NCBI RefSeq assembly: GCF_030546575.1
Contig: NZ_JAUOTN010000001.1
Location: 762,192 to 826,191, forward strand
Origin: Pontibacter coccineus
GTDB taxonomy: Bacteria; Bacteroidota; Bacteroidia; Cytophagales; Hymenobacteraceae
DNA: 64,000 nucleotides
Reading direction: 5' to 3'
Of the stretch, positions 52,964 through 61,449 are shown piece by piece (the stretch's first letter is position 1; each line of letters opens with the position of its first letter). A program made the position numbers and the translations under genes. The notes under the pieces were generated by a model. It was not told the origin of the DNA, ran no database searches, and saw only the letters and a list, made by a program, of their open reading frames with translations.

Positions 52964-55747
52964 TTAAAACTTAAAATTATAGGTGATGGTAGGGATCGGG
53001 TGTCCGAAGATGGACATTTTATAACCTTTGATCTGCCCTCCCTGTGACTTAAAGTAAACGGAGTAAGGGTTCTTGCGCCCCGTCAGGTTGTACACGGCCA
53101 CGGTCCAGGAACTGTGAGCCAGCTTCGCGATCTTGTGATTGCCCTCTATGTTCAGAGCCAGGTCTACGCGGTAGTAATCCGGGATGCGGTACTGGTTGCG
53201 GTCGGAGTACAGGATACGGTGCGAGCCCCCATCGTAGTATTTGGCCAGCGGCAGCGTGATAGGGCGACCGGTGCTGTACGTGAAGTTAAGGGAGGTGCTG
53301 AAACGCTGACTGAAGCGGTAGTTGCTGATCATGGTCACGTCGTGCGGCTTGTCGAAATTGCTCGCATACCACTCGCCTCTGTTGATCACCTCAGACACAG
53401 TCGGGTCGTTGAGGCGCACCATGGTGCGGGAATAGGTATAGCTTACCCAGCCATTGAGTTTACCGGTCGATTTTTTTAGCATCAGCTCCACGCCATAAGC
53501 CTTGCCTTCGGCATTGGCCACATCCGTTTCAATGTGATGGTTCATGATGATGTTGGCGCCACTTCGGTAGTCCAGGAAGTCCTGCATCCACTTGTAGTAA
53601 GCTTCCGCTGAAAACTCGATGGTGTTGGCGCGCAGGTTGCGGTAGTAACCCACAGCTACCTGATCGCCTACTTGCGGCTTGATGTTGCTGTCGCTCAGCT
53701 TCCAGGTATCGGTGGGGGCCATGGTAGCCGTGTTGGAGAGCATGTGCACGTACTGGCGCAGTCTGTTGAAGCTTACTTTCACAGAAGAGTTGTCTGACAC
53801 CACGTAGCGGGCCGAAAGTCTGAACTCCGGTCCGTGGTAGGTCGCAATGGACTTGCCGCTGCCATGAGAAACCGTGTCAACGATCGTATTCAGGGACATG
53901 GGCAGGCCTGGCGCATACTGCAACACGTCCCGCTCGCCGAGTGCCGTGAAGAAAGAGTAGCGCAGGCCCGCCGAAACTGAAAGTTTCTGGCTGATGTCAT
54001 AGCGGTCAGACAGGTATAGCGCACTCTCAACGGCCTTTTCCTGCTGCAGCTTATCAGCTTTGATCAGTGACTCGGCATGGTTTGGCACCAGACTGCCCGG
54101 GTTCACCTCATACCGGATGGCGCTGGCACCAAAATCCAGAGTATGTTTTGAATCAGGGAAGTAATTGAAGTCTACCTGCATCCCTGTCTGGCTGATGCCG
54201 AAATCCATGTTCGCAGCATTGGCGGCATTTTCCTCGTTTGAAATATTATAGCCGTAGTGGCTGTAAGTACCCGTTACCACGCTGTAGAGTTTGTTGTGGA
54301 AGTTGTGCTTCCACTTCAGGCTGGCGTTCTGGTTCTGGAAGCGGTACAGCGTGTCAGAAGCGAGTTTGAAACGGTCTTTGCTGAGGTAACCGGTCAGGTA
54401 TAGGCTGTTCTTCTCGTTGATTTCGTGACTGATGTGCGTGTTGATGTCATAGAAAGAGGCCTCACTGTTGCTGAAAGACTTGTTCGGAATCTTCTTGAGT
54501 AGCCAGTCAGAATAGGTAGAGCGCCCTCCTACGAGAATCGACGTCTTGTCTTTGATGATAGGTCCCTCCAGCGTCAGGCGGCTTGTCAGCAGACCGATAC
54601 CCCCCGCTCCGCTGAACTGCTTTTTGTTACCTTCCCTTGAGCTCACCTCCAGCACCGACGACAAACGGCCACCGTAGCGTGCAGGCACGGCACTCTTGTA
54701 CAGCTCCACCGATTTGATCACATCCGGGTTGAAAGCGGAGAAGAAGCCAAACAAGTGCGAGGGATTGTAGATCGTGGCATCGTTGAGCAGGATCAGGTTC
54801 TGGTCCGTTGAGCCGCCGCGCACGTTCATTCCCGTACTGCCCTCCCCCACTGACTTTACGCCGGGAAGCGTCAGCACTACTCTCAAAATATCTGTTTCGC
54901 CGAAAGCTGTTGGCACCTGCCTGATGGTCCGGATGTCCAACCGCTCCATACCCATCTGCAGCCCCGTAACGTTGCGGTCCTTCTCGGCTTCCACCAACAC
55001 CTCTTTCAGGGAACGAATGTCTTCTTCCACTTCGATGTCCAGTTTGCCGTCGCTGTGCAGTATTACCTGGCGCTTCGTGTTTTTGAGTCCAACCGCGCGG
55101 ATGTTCAGCTCATGCCGACCTACCGGAAGTGACAGGGAATAGTAGCCATACTGGTCCGAAGCCGTGCCGATGGAAGGGGATTCGATGTAAATGTGGGCTC
55201 CAATGATGGGCTCTCCCGTGTTGGCATCGCGCAAGGTTCCTGCCAGGTTCGCTCTGCCGGTTTTGCTTCCATTCGGCGTGCCTATCTCGTACAGCTTGAT
55301 CTCGGATTGGATCCGCTTCTTGTTATCCTGTTGTTGTGGCAGGTAGGCGGGCGCGGCCAGTTGACTGTTTCTTCTGGCCTCTTCCTCATCCTTGAAGAAG
55401 TTGGAAGGCAGGCTGGTCATGATCGGGTTTTGCCGTGTAATGAAAACCTGGCGCTGTTCCGTGATGGCAAATTTATAGTCAGTCCCTTTCAGGATTTGAG
55501 CAAGCACCAGGTTAAGCGGCTCTCCTTCTACCTCCACATCCACTTTAATGCTGTCGGCTACGGCCTGTTCGAAGTAGAACTTATAGGGCAGCCGGGTCTC
55601 CAGCCGCTGCACGAAATCCTGGAAGGTCAGGTTGCGGAAAGAACCGCTTATGAGCGGGGCCTCATTCCTTTGCTGGGCCAGCACCGGTACCGCCGTCGTG
55701 ATAGAGCACAGCAATACCAGCAAAAACATTCTGTAAAGTTGGGTCAT
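52964..55747 (-). CDS. TonB-dependent receptor with STN domain
   Basis: 927 residues. Signal peptide (to about 25); STN (secretin/TonB short N-terminal) domain at about 45-115 (FYFEQAVADSIKVDVEVEGEPLNLVL..ILKGTDYK); CarboxypepD-like domain at about 165-245 (LAGTLRDANTGEPIIGAHIYI); plug at about 265-375 (FGETDILRVVLTLPGVKSVGEGSTGMNVRGGSTDQNLILLNDA); 22-strand-type barrel ending TYNFKF. An STN domain normally talks to a FecR-type anti-sigma factor; no such gene or ECF sigma factor is in the window. Substrate unknown. Confidence 0.92.
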   Translation of the reverse strand: MTQLYRMFLLVLLCSITTAVPVLAQQRNEAPLISGSFRNLTFQDFVQRLETRLPYKFYFEQAVADSIKVDVEVEGEPLNLVLAQILKGTDYKFAITEQRQVFITRQNPIMTSLPSNFFKDEEEARRNSQLAAPAYLPQQQDNKKRIQSEIKLYEIGTPNGSKTGRANLAGTLRDANTGEPIIGAHIYIESPSIGTASDQYGYYSLSLPVGRHELNIRAVGLKNTKRQVILHSDGKLDIEVEEDIRSLKEVLVEAEKDRNVTGLQMGMERLDIRTIRQVPTAFGETDILRVVLTLPGVKSVGEGSTGMNVRGGSTDQNLILLNDATIYNPSHLFGFFSAFNPDVIKSVELYKSAVPARYGGRLSSVLEVSSREGNKKQFSGAGGIGLLTSRLTLEGPIIKDKTSILVGGRSTYSDWLLKKIPNKSFSNSEASFYDINTHISHEINEKNSLYLTGYLSKDRFKLASDTLYRFQNQNASLKWKHNFHNKLYSVVTGTYSHYGYNISNEENAANAANMDFGISQTGMQVDFNYFPDSKHTLDFGASAIRYEVNPGSLVPNHAESLIKADKLQQEKAVESALYLSDRYDISQKLSVSAGLRYSFFTALGERDVLQYAPGLPMSLNTIVDTVSHGSGKSIATYHGPEFRLSARYVVSDNSSVKVSFNRLRQYVHMLSNTATMAPTDTWKLSDSNIKPQVGDQVAVGYYRNLRANTIEFSAEAYYKWMQDFLDYRSGANIIMNHHIETDVANAEGKAYGVELMLKKSTGKLNGWVSYTYSRTMVRLNDPTVSEVINRGEWYASNFDKPHDVTMISNYRFSQRFSTSLNFTYSTGRPITLPLAKYYDGGSHRILYSDRNQYRIPDYYRVDLALNIEGNHKIAKLAHSSWTVAVYNLTGRKNPYSVYFKSQGGQIKGYKMSIFGHPIPTITYNFKF

Positions 55748-55800
55748 AAGAAGAGAAGAGAGCTTAAACAGATTTTTAGATGGATCGGAAGCAGGCCGCT

Positions 55801-56535
55801 TTATTGTTGGAGCGAATCATAGTGCTCCGCCGTTTTCACGATCGCGTTTTCCCGCTCTTTTCGGAAGCGGAGTTTATTGGCGCTGGCAAATTTATTCAGG
55901 GGCTTTTTCTGGTCCTGCAGCACCCGCATCACGGAGCGCTTGTTGCTAACGGGGTGGTATACCCCGTCCTTCACCAGGTAGAACTTACTGGCATCCCGAT
56001 ACTCTCCCTCCATACCTTCTGTGCTTGCCCGCTCAAAGAGCGTCTTTTCACGCTTCATGAGCACCTGCACCTTGCCGCTGTAAAGCAGGTCGTAAAATCC
56101 TGGCTGAATCGAAGGTGCGGTTGTGCTGTCTGCCTGCAACCTGATAAAGGTATGCCCGTGGAGTTGGAAGGCATCCACGCGGCTTTTGACCAGTCGCTGC
56201 GGCTGTCCGCTGCCGTGGTTCACAATCACGAGCTCGTCCAGCATCAGGTCATACAGCATGGGCACTTCCTCAAACCAGGCCCCGTCATATTTCACGTTGC
56301 CATTCTGGTAGATCTTATCCTGATAAAACTGGTGCCCCTCCACATGGGACTTGACAGGCACGTAATACTCCGGCCCATTGTACAAGTGCGCGTGCACCCC
56401 CACGGCTGTGCGGTACTGCTTCAGGGCATCCGAAACGGCGTGGCTTACAAAACTGGTATCAGTCTGTGCGTAAATTGTGAAGGGCAGTAGGTTTAGTAAA
56501 AGAACAAGCGTTAGGTAAGCAGGGCTTTTGCGCAT
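55801..56535 (-). CDS. Exported hypothetical protein, first gene of TonB operon
   Basis: 244 residues with a signal peptide (LTLVLLLNLLPFTIYAQ). The mature part contains YVPVKSHVEGHQFYQDKIYQNGNVKYDG and a basic C-terminus (RKERENAIVKTAEHYDSLQQ). I do not recognise a named family. It is 53 bp upstream of the STN receptor on the same strand, so probably part of the same surface system. Confidence 0.65.
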   Translation of the reverse strand: MRKSPAYLTLVLLLNLLPFTIYAQTDTSFVSHAVSDALKQYRTAVGVHAHLYNGPEYYVPVKSHVEGHQFYQDKIYQNGNVKYDGAWFEEVPMLYDLMLDELVIVNHGSGQPQRLVKSRVDAFQLHGHTFIRLQADSTTAPSIQPGFYDLLYSGKVQVLMKREKTLFERASTEGMEGEYRDASKFYLVKDGVYHPVSNKRSVMRVLQDQKKPLNKFASANKLRFRKERENAIVKTAEHYDSLQQ

Positions 56536-56618
56536 AATGATTGGTTAGCTTCACAGCGAATACAGACATTAAATATAAAGTATGTTTGATGTTATGACAA
56601 GCGAGTGAATAAATTATT

Positions 56619-56642
56619 TAGATAAATATTACAGTTTATCTA
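56619..56642. promoter_or_regulatory. Operator-like inverted repeat upstream of TonB operon
   Basis: TAGATAAA-N8-TTTATCTA, perfect 8-bp arms, 84 bp before the first gene of the operon. The rest of the spacer 56536-56915 is AT-rich with no ORF; it lies between that operon's start and the 3' end of the glycosyltransferase operon. Confidence 0.4.
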
Positions 56643-56915
56643 CCTGAAATACATTAAAGCATCTCCCTTAAATAGAACTTAAAATATATTCATCTTGAAT
56701 TTACTACCAGGCAGCTTATCTCAGAGTGACAAGTTTTCCAAAAAACTACCGCACTTATCCATTAGATTAGCTTATAACACCATGCTGTTACCAAGTATAG
56801 CATTATTGATTTGAGGGCGGGCTATTAACCTATTTGTACTTATTTCATTTGCCAGGACTAGGGAAAAGTTTTCTAATCTCCGACTCTGTCAGGTAATGGA
56901 ACGAACACACTGCCG

Positions 56916-58061
56916 CTATACCTTCTCCATCAAATCGTATATTGCGCCAACAAACCGGCTCCAACTGAAGCGCTTTTTATACCGTGAGATGTTCTGAGCA
57001 AATACCGCTGCGTTCGCCGAGGTATAGAAATCCAGTATGGCGTCTGCTATCGCCTCTGGCTTCGGCTCCAACACATACCCCACTTCTCCGTGCGGCACCA
57101 GTTCCGACAGTCCGCCCACATTGGTCACCACCATTGGCTTGTCAAAATGGTAGGCGACCTGTGTTACGCCGCTCTGGGTAGCGTTCTTGTAGGGTTGCAC
57201 CACCAGGTCGGCTGCGCAGAAATAATGCCGGACCTCCGCATTAGGTATAAAATCCGTCCGGAGCACCAGCCTATCCTGCAGCCCGTGTTTTCCGATCAGG
57301 TCAAGGTAGGGTTTCGCTTCTTCGTAAAACTCTCCCGCGATCAGCAGCTTCAGATCAGGTATAGCCCGCAACACAGGTATAGCCATAGCCTCCAACAGCA
57401 GGTCAAGTCCTTTGTAGGCCCGGATAAAGCCAAAGAACAGCAGATACTTTACATCTGGGTCCAGCTCCAAAGCGGCACAGGCTTCGGCTTTGCTTTCGGC
57501 AGGGCCAAAATTATCGTAGAGAGGATGCGGCAGGTATACGTTGGGTTTATTCGGCTCGAAGCGCTGCAAATCCTGCTGCACAGCTCGCGACATGGTCAGG
57601 AAACCGTGACAGGCACTCAGAAAATACTTCGTGAAAGGAATATCGCCCGGCCGCTTCTCGTGTGGCACTACATTGTCGGTAATGGCCAGGATGCGGCTAT
57701 ACCTGTTGCGTTTGATCAGGCGGGCAATGGTGCCCAGGGCTGGTCCCATAAAGGGCAGCCAATAGCGGAAAATCACCAGGTCTGGTTTTTGGCGCCTGAT
57801 GTAATTGCCCGTGCGCACCCAACTAAGCGGGTTAATGGAGTTGATCAGCGACTTAATGGTGATGCCTTGGGGGGCAGGCTCGCTGGTAAACTGACTTTTG
57901 CCGGGGAAAAGAAAGGAAGGATACTGCAGGCTGAACGAAACGATCTCTACTTCGTCGCCGGCCTCCTGAAAGGCCACTGCCAGGCGCTCGTTGAACGTAG
58001 ACATACCCCCACCCCGCAAAGGGTGCGCAGGCCCCACGATCACGACGCGCCTCCCTGCCAT
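56916..58061 (-). CDS. Glycosyltransferase family 4
   Basis: 381 residues, GT-B fold. N-terminal GPAHPLRGGGMSTFNERLA glycine-rich loop; C-terminal donor site with LLIAGEFYEEAKPYL and the EX7E-like region PYKNATQSGVTQVAYHFDKPMVVTNVGGLSELV. Retaining transferase for a glycan or glycolipid; donor and acceptor unknown. Its ATG overlaps the GT2 stop (TAATG at 58059-58063). Last gene of the six-gene operon. Confidence 0.9.
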   Translation of the reverse strand: MAGRRVVIVGPAHPLRGGGMSTFNERLAVAFQEAGDEVEIVSFSLQYPSFLFPGKSQFTSEPAPQGITIKSLINSINPLSWVRTGNYIRRQKPDLVIFRYWLPFMGPALGTIARLIKRNRYSRILAITDNVVPHEKRPGDIPFTKYFLSACHGFLTMSRAVQQDLQRFEPNKPNVYLPHPLYDNFGPAESKAEACAALELDPDVKYLLFFGFIRAYKGLDLLLEAMAIPVLRAIPDLKLLIAGEFYEEAKPYLDLIGKHGLQDRLVLRTDFIPNAEVRHYFCAADLVVQPYKNATQSGVTQVAYHFDKPMVVTNVGGLSELVPHGEVGYVLEPKPEAIADAILDFYTSANAAVFAQNISRYKKRFSWSRFVGAIYDLMEKV

Positions 58062-59035
58062 TATTTTTTGATCAGGCCCGCCCTATCACGGATTAGGTAT
58101 TCATTCTTTCTGTTGGAGGTCATCGACATCATCTCAGCCAGGAAACCCGCCAGGAATAGCTGCACTCCCAGAATAACCGCCACCAGCGACAAATAGAACA
58201 ACGGCTGGTCTACCATATCGCGCACCCGGCCTTCCGGGTACAGGGAAAATACTTTTTGGACGATCAGCCACAACGTAATGCCCAGACCGACCACAAAGGA
58301 AAGCGTGCCAAACGTACCAAAAAAGTGCATGGGGCGCTTTTTGAAGCGGCTTACAAAGGTGATGGAGAGCAGGTCCAGAAAGCCATATACAAAGCGCTCA
58401 AGTCCGAACTTGGTAGTGCCGTACTTACGCTCCTGGTGCTGCACCACTTTTTCACCGATGCGCGTAAAGCCGTGCCACTTGGCAATAACAGGTATGTAGC
58501 GGTGCATCTCGCCGTGTACCTCAATGCTCTTGACGAGCAGCTGGCGGTAGGCTTTGAGCCCGCAGTTAAAGTCATGCAACTGTATACCTGACAGGCTGCG
58601 GGTTGCCGCATTAAACAGCTTGGTCGGAATGGTTTTGCTAATCGGGTCAAATCGCTTCTGCTTCCAGCCAGACACCAGATCAAAGCGCTGGTGCTTGATC
58701 ATGTCATAAAGGCCAGGAATCTTCTCCGGGCTATCCTGCAGGTCGGCATCCATGGTGATGACCACTTCGCCGCTACAGCGCTTGAAGCCCTCGTTCAAAG
58801 CGGCAGATTTGCCGTAATTGCGGTTAAAGCTGATGCCTTTGACCGTGTTGTCTTCGGCACTCAGCTCTGTGATCACATCCCAGGAGCGGTCCGTGCTGCC
58901 GTCGTCTACCAAGATGATCTCGTACGTAAAACTGTGTGCGTGCATCACACGCTTGATCCAGCGGACCAGTTCAGGCAGCGATTCCTCTTCGTTTAAAAGA
59001 GGAACCACCACTGATATATCATAAGGGTATTGCAT
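58061..59035 (-). CDS. Membrane-anchored GT2 (GtrB/DPM-like)
   Basis: 324 residues. GT-A domain with VPLLNEEESL, DDGSTDRSW, the DxD in TMDADLQDSPEKI, and QRFDLVSGWK; then two C-terminal helices (about 235-260 and 270-295) as in bactoprenol glucosyltransferase GtrB/ArnC-like enzymes. It makes a polyprenyl-phosphate sugar donor. Five bp downstream of a DUF4199 gene and overlapping the GT4 gene. Confidence 0.92.
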   Translation of the reverse strand: MQYPYDISVVVPLLNEEESLPELVRWIKRVMHAHSFTYEIILVDDGSTDRSWDVITELSAEDNTVKGISFNRNYGKSAALNEGFKRCSGEVVITMDADLQDSPEKIPGLYDMIKHQRFDLVSGWKQKRFDPISKTIPTKLFNAATRSLSGIQLHDFNCGLKAYRQLLVKSIEVHGEMHRYIPVIAKWHGFTRIGEKVVQHQERKYGTTKFGLERFVYGFLDLLSITFVSRFKKRPMHFFGTFGTLSFVVGLGITLWLIVQKVFSLYPEGRVRDMVDQPLFYLSLVAVILGVQLFLAGFLAEMMSMTSNRKNEYLIRDRAGLIKK

Positions 59036-59040
59036 GCTTT

Positions 59041-59580
59041 TTATTCAAACTCCGGACGCTTGTGCTTCATAACGGCGGCAATTATGAGCGATAGGATAAG
59101 CCCAGAAAAAAACGCGTTAGTAATAGCGCTGGTCAACTGTTTTAGGGGTGTAAAAGACGCCATGATCTCTTCTCGCTGGCTATCCAGCATAGAATCATCA
59201 ACACCAAATGCAGCCATCTGTTCCATTGTTGCATCGACAAGCTTCTCAGGCATACCCGGATCGATAAACTGGATATAGAGCATGCTGAACAGGCCAGAGA
59301 TGATACCTGCAATGATGGACACCATGATGCCAAGTCCCAGGCCCTGTCCATAAGACATAAGACCGTCGTTCTGCTTCCTGAACTCTTTTAAGGCTAATAC
59401 GATACCGATTACAGAGATGACAACCGAAACGAGAAGCGCAACAAAGAAATTGCCGTAGCTTTCTGTCAGGTAGCTGATTGTCGCGAATACTACATACAGT
59501 AAGCCTGTCAGCAAGCCGTACTTAAGAGCAACGGCATAAATTGAAGGTTTGGTTTCGAGTTGAGAAGATGTGTCAGTCAT
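59041..59580 (-). CDS. DUF4199 membrane protein (copy 2)
   Basis: 179 residues, four helices, with the family-typical ALKYGLLTGLLYVVF start and LMSYGQGLGLGIMVSIIAGIIS block. Function unknown. Paralogue of the next gene upstream. DUF4199 genes commonly precede a GT2 gene in Cytophagales, as here. Confidence 0.85.
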   Translation of the reverse strand: MTDTSSQLETKPSIYAVALKYGLLTGLLYVVFATISYLTESYGNFFVALLVSVVISVIGIVLALKEFRKQNDGLMSYGQGLGLGIMVSIIAGIISGLFSMLYIQFIDPGMPEKLVDATMEQMAAFGVDDSMLDSQREEIMASFTPLKQLTSAITNAFFSGLILSLIIAAVMKHKRPEFE

Positions 59581-59608
59581 AAGGATTTGGGGTTTATGTG
59601 AAGATGAA

Positions 59609-60118
59609 TTACTTTCTGAAAAATACAGCAGCTACCACTGAAAACATCATCCCTACAAACATCCTGCTCAAAAAATCATGTGCGGCCAGCATAGTGGGCG
59701 ACAAATTGTCCAACTCCTTGTAAGCTTGCTCGTAATTTGCCTCGCCTAATACTTTAATCTGCGCCTCACGGCTCTGGTCGAGCAGTGCTCTCAATTCAAC
59801 TACATGTTGTTGTATGATCTCGGGTCCTACCAGGTATAGCATCAGGTATAGCAGCATGGCAGCGCTCATGGCTGTGTAAAAGGTAACCGACAGGCTCACA
59901 CGCAACCCTTTCCAGAAACCAACTTCCGCATCGTGAAAACGCTTGAAGTAGCGCAACCCCATAAAGATAAAAACAGGCAAAGGGAGGTAACTCCACCGCC
60001 CTGTATCTCCCAGCGCGTTATACCCCATCAGGTATAAGGCGAGTATGATGACAAAAGAAGCCAATCCGCACAGCACGCCATAGCGCACTCCCACTCTTAC
60101 TATCGTTTGATCCAGCAT
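59609..60118 (-). CDS. DUF4199 membrane protein (copy 1)
   Basis: 169 residues, four or five helices (VRYGVLCGLASFVIIL, AEVGFWKGLRVSLSVTF). More divergent from the DUF4199 consensus than copy 2. 28 bp before copy 2 and 58 bp after the dihydroorotase-like gene in one transcript. Two adjacent AGGTATAGC words (59829, 59843) lie in the coding sequence. Confidence 0.8.
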   Translation of the reverse strand: MLDQTIVRVGVRYGVLCGLASFVIILALYLMGYNALGDTGRWSYLPLPVFIFMGLRYFKRFHDAEVGFWKGLRVSLSVTFYTAMSAAMLLYLMLYLVGPEIIQQHVVELRALLDQSREAQIKVLGEANYEQAYKELDNLSPTMLAAHDFLSRMFVGMMFSVVAAVFFRK

Positions 60119-60176
60119 TTGTTACACGCTTACTCAGGTCAGCCAGGTAGCTGACAGAAATATAGCTATAAATATA

Positions 60177-61448
60177 TTAAAAAGAATGATTAAGTACTAC
60201 TTGCCCTTTGTTGATAAGGCCAATTACCTTGCCTGTCAGCACGCCTCCCAGGAACGGAGAGTTCTTCGATTTAGATCGGGTGCCTTCAGACGTCGGAGTC
60301 CATTTTAGGTCCGGATGAAAAAGTGTCAGACAAGCCGGCTCACCTTCTGCTATGCCACAGGCCGGCATGCGCAGGATCTGGCGGGGAGTGGCGGTCAGTT
60401 TTTGGATCAATTGCTCAAGTGGCAGTGTATCGCGCATAGTGGTATTGGCCACAGCAAAGGCGGTCTCGAGGTTGATGATACCGAACTCAGCCAGGTCAAA
60501 TTCCAGCTTCTTGCTCTCTGTGTCCTGCGGTTGGTGCCCGGACACGATGGCATCGATGGTGCCGTCGCCAAGTCCTTGCAGTATGGCCGCTCTGTCGGCT
60601 TCGCTTCTGAAGGGGGGCGATACTTTATAATTCGTGTCGAATGCCGTTAGGGTGTGGTCCGTATACGCAACCTGGTAACTAGCAACGTCGCAGCTTACCT
60701 GCAGGCCTTTGGCTTTGGCGGCACGTATGGTATCCACGGCAGCCGCTGTCGATATAAGCGAGAAGTGCAGTCGCCCTCCTGTATACTCCAACAACTGCAG
60801 GTCGCGTGTTACCATCACTTCTTCGGCCAGGGCAGGTATACCTTTCATACCGAGTTGGGTGCTCACAATCCCTTCGTGCATCTGCCCATACTCTGTCAGG
60901 CGCGTATGCTCCGGACGGTTCATCAGCACGCCATCAAAAGGCTGCAGGTATTGTAGTGCCTTTACGATCACCTCGGCCCCCTGCAATGGTTTTGCGCCAT
61001 CACTGAATGCAACGGCTCCGGCACGCTGCAAGTCGATCATCTCGGTCAGTTCCTTGCCATGCGTATCTACCGTTACGGCACCAGCCGGTAACAAATTAAC
61101 AGGCAGGCTTGCCGACTTGGCCTTGATAAAATTGATGGCCCCTTTGGTTTGCACAATAGGCTGCACGTTGGGCATACAGAGAACATCCGTAAAACCGCCT
61201 GCCGCCGCAGCCGCCGCCAAAGACTCTATGTCTTCTTTGTGCTCCAGCCCTGGCTCACCCACCTGTGCATACAGATCAACCCAGCCCGGCGACACACAAA
61301 TGCCTTCCAGCTCAATGGTCTGGTCCGCCTGCTGCTCGTCTCCTCCAACTGAGGTGATCAAGCCATTCTCGATAAGTATGTTTTGGCGCTGAAGATGAAA
61401 AGCTGATGAAGGATCGTAAATGCGGACTGCTTTGAGAAGAAGTTTCAT
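60177..61448 (-). CDS. pyrC: Dihydroorotase homologue lacking metal ligands
   Basis: 423 residues, amidohydrolase fold of the multifunctional-complex dihydroorotase type. The usual first metal motif DxHxHxREPG reads DLYAQVGEPG here, so both zinc histidines are gone. The later TDHAPH motif reads SGHQPQDTESK. The substrate region CMPNVQP is kept. It therefore resembles the non-catalytic DHOase (PyrC') that supports aspartate transcarbamoylase, and an active dihydroorotase should be elsewhere. It starts 2 bp after the BatA-domain gene stop. Confidence 0.8.
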   Translation of the reverse strand: MKLLLKAVRIYDPSSAFHLQRQNILIENGLITSVGGDEQQADQTIELEGICVSPGWVDLYAQVGEPGLEHKEDIESLAAAAAAGGFTDVLCMPNVQPIVQTKGAINFIKAKSASLPVNLLPAGAVTVDTHGKELTEMIDLQRAGAVAFSDGAKPLQGAEVIVKALQYLQPFDGVLMNRPEHTRLTEYGQMHEGIVSTQLGMKGIPALAEEVMVTRDLQLLEYTGGRLHFSLISTAAAVDTIRAAKAKGLQVSCDVASYQVAYTDHTLTAFDTNYKVSPPFRSEADRAAILQGLGDGTIDAIVSGHQPQDTESKKLEFDLAEFGIINLETAFAVANTTMRDTLPLEQLIQKLTATPRQILRMPACGIAEGEPACLTLFHPDLKWTPTSEGTRSKSKNSPFLGGVLTGKVIGLINKGQVVLNHSF

Positions 61449-61449
61449 G

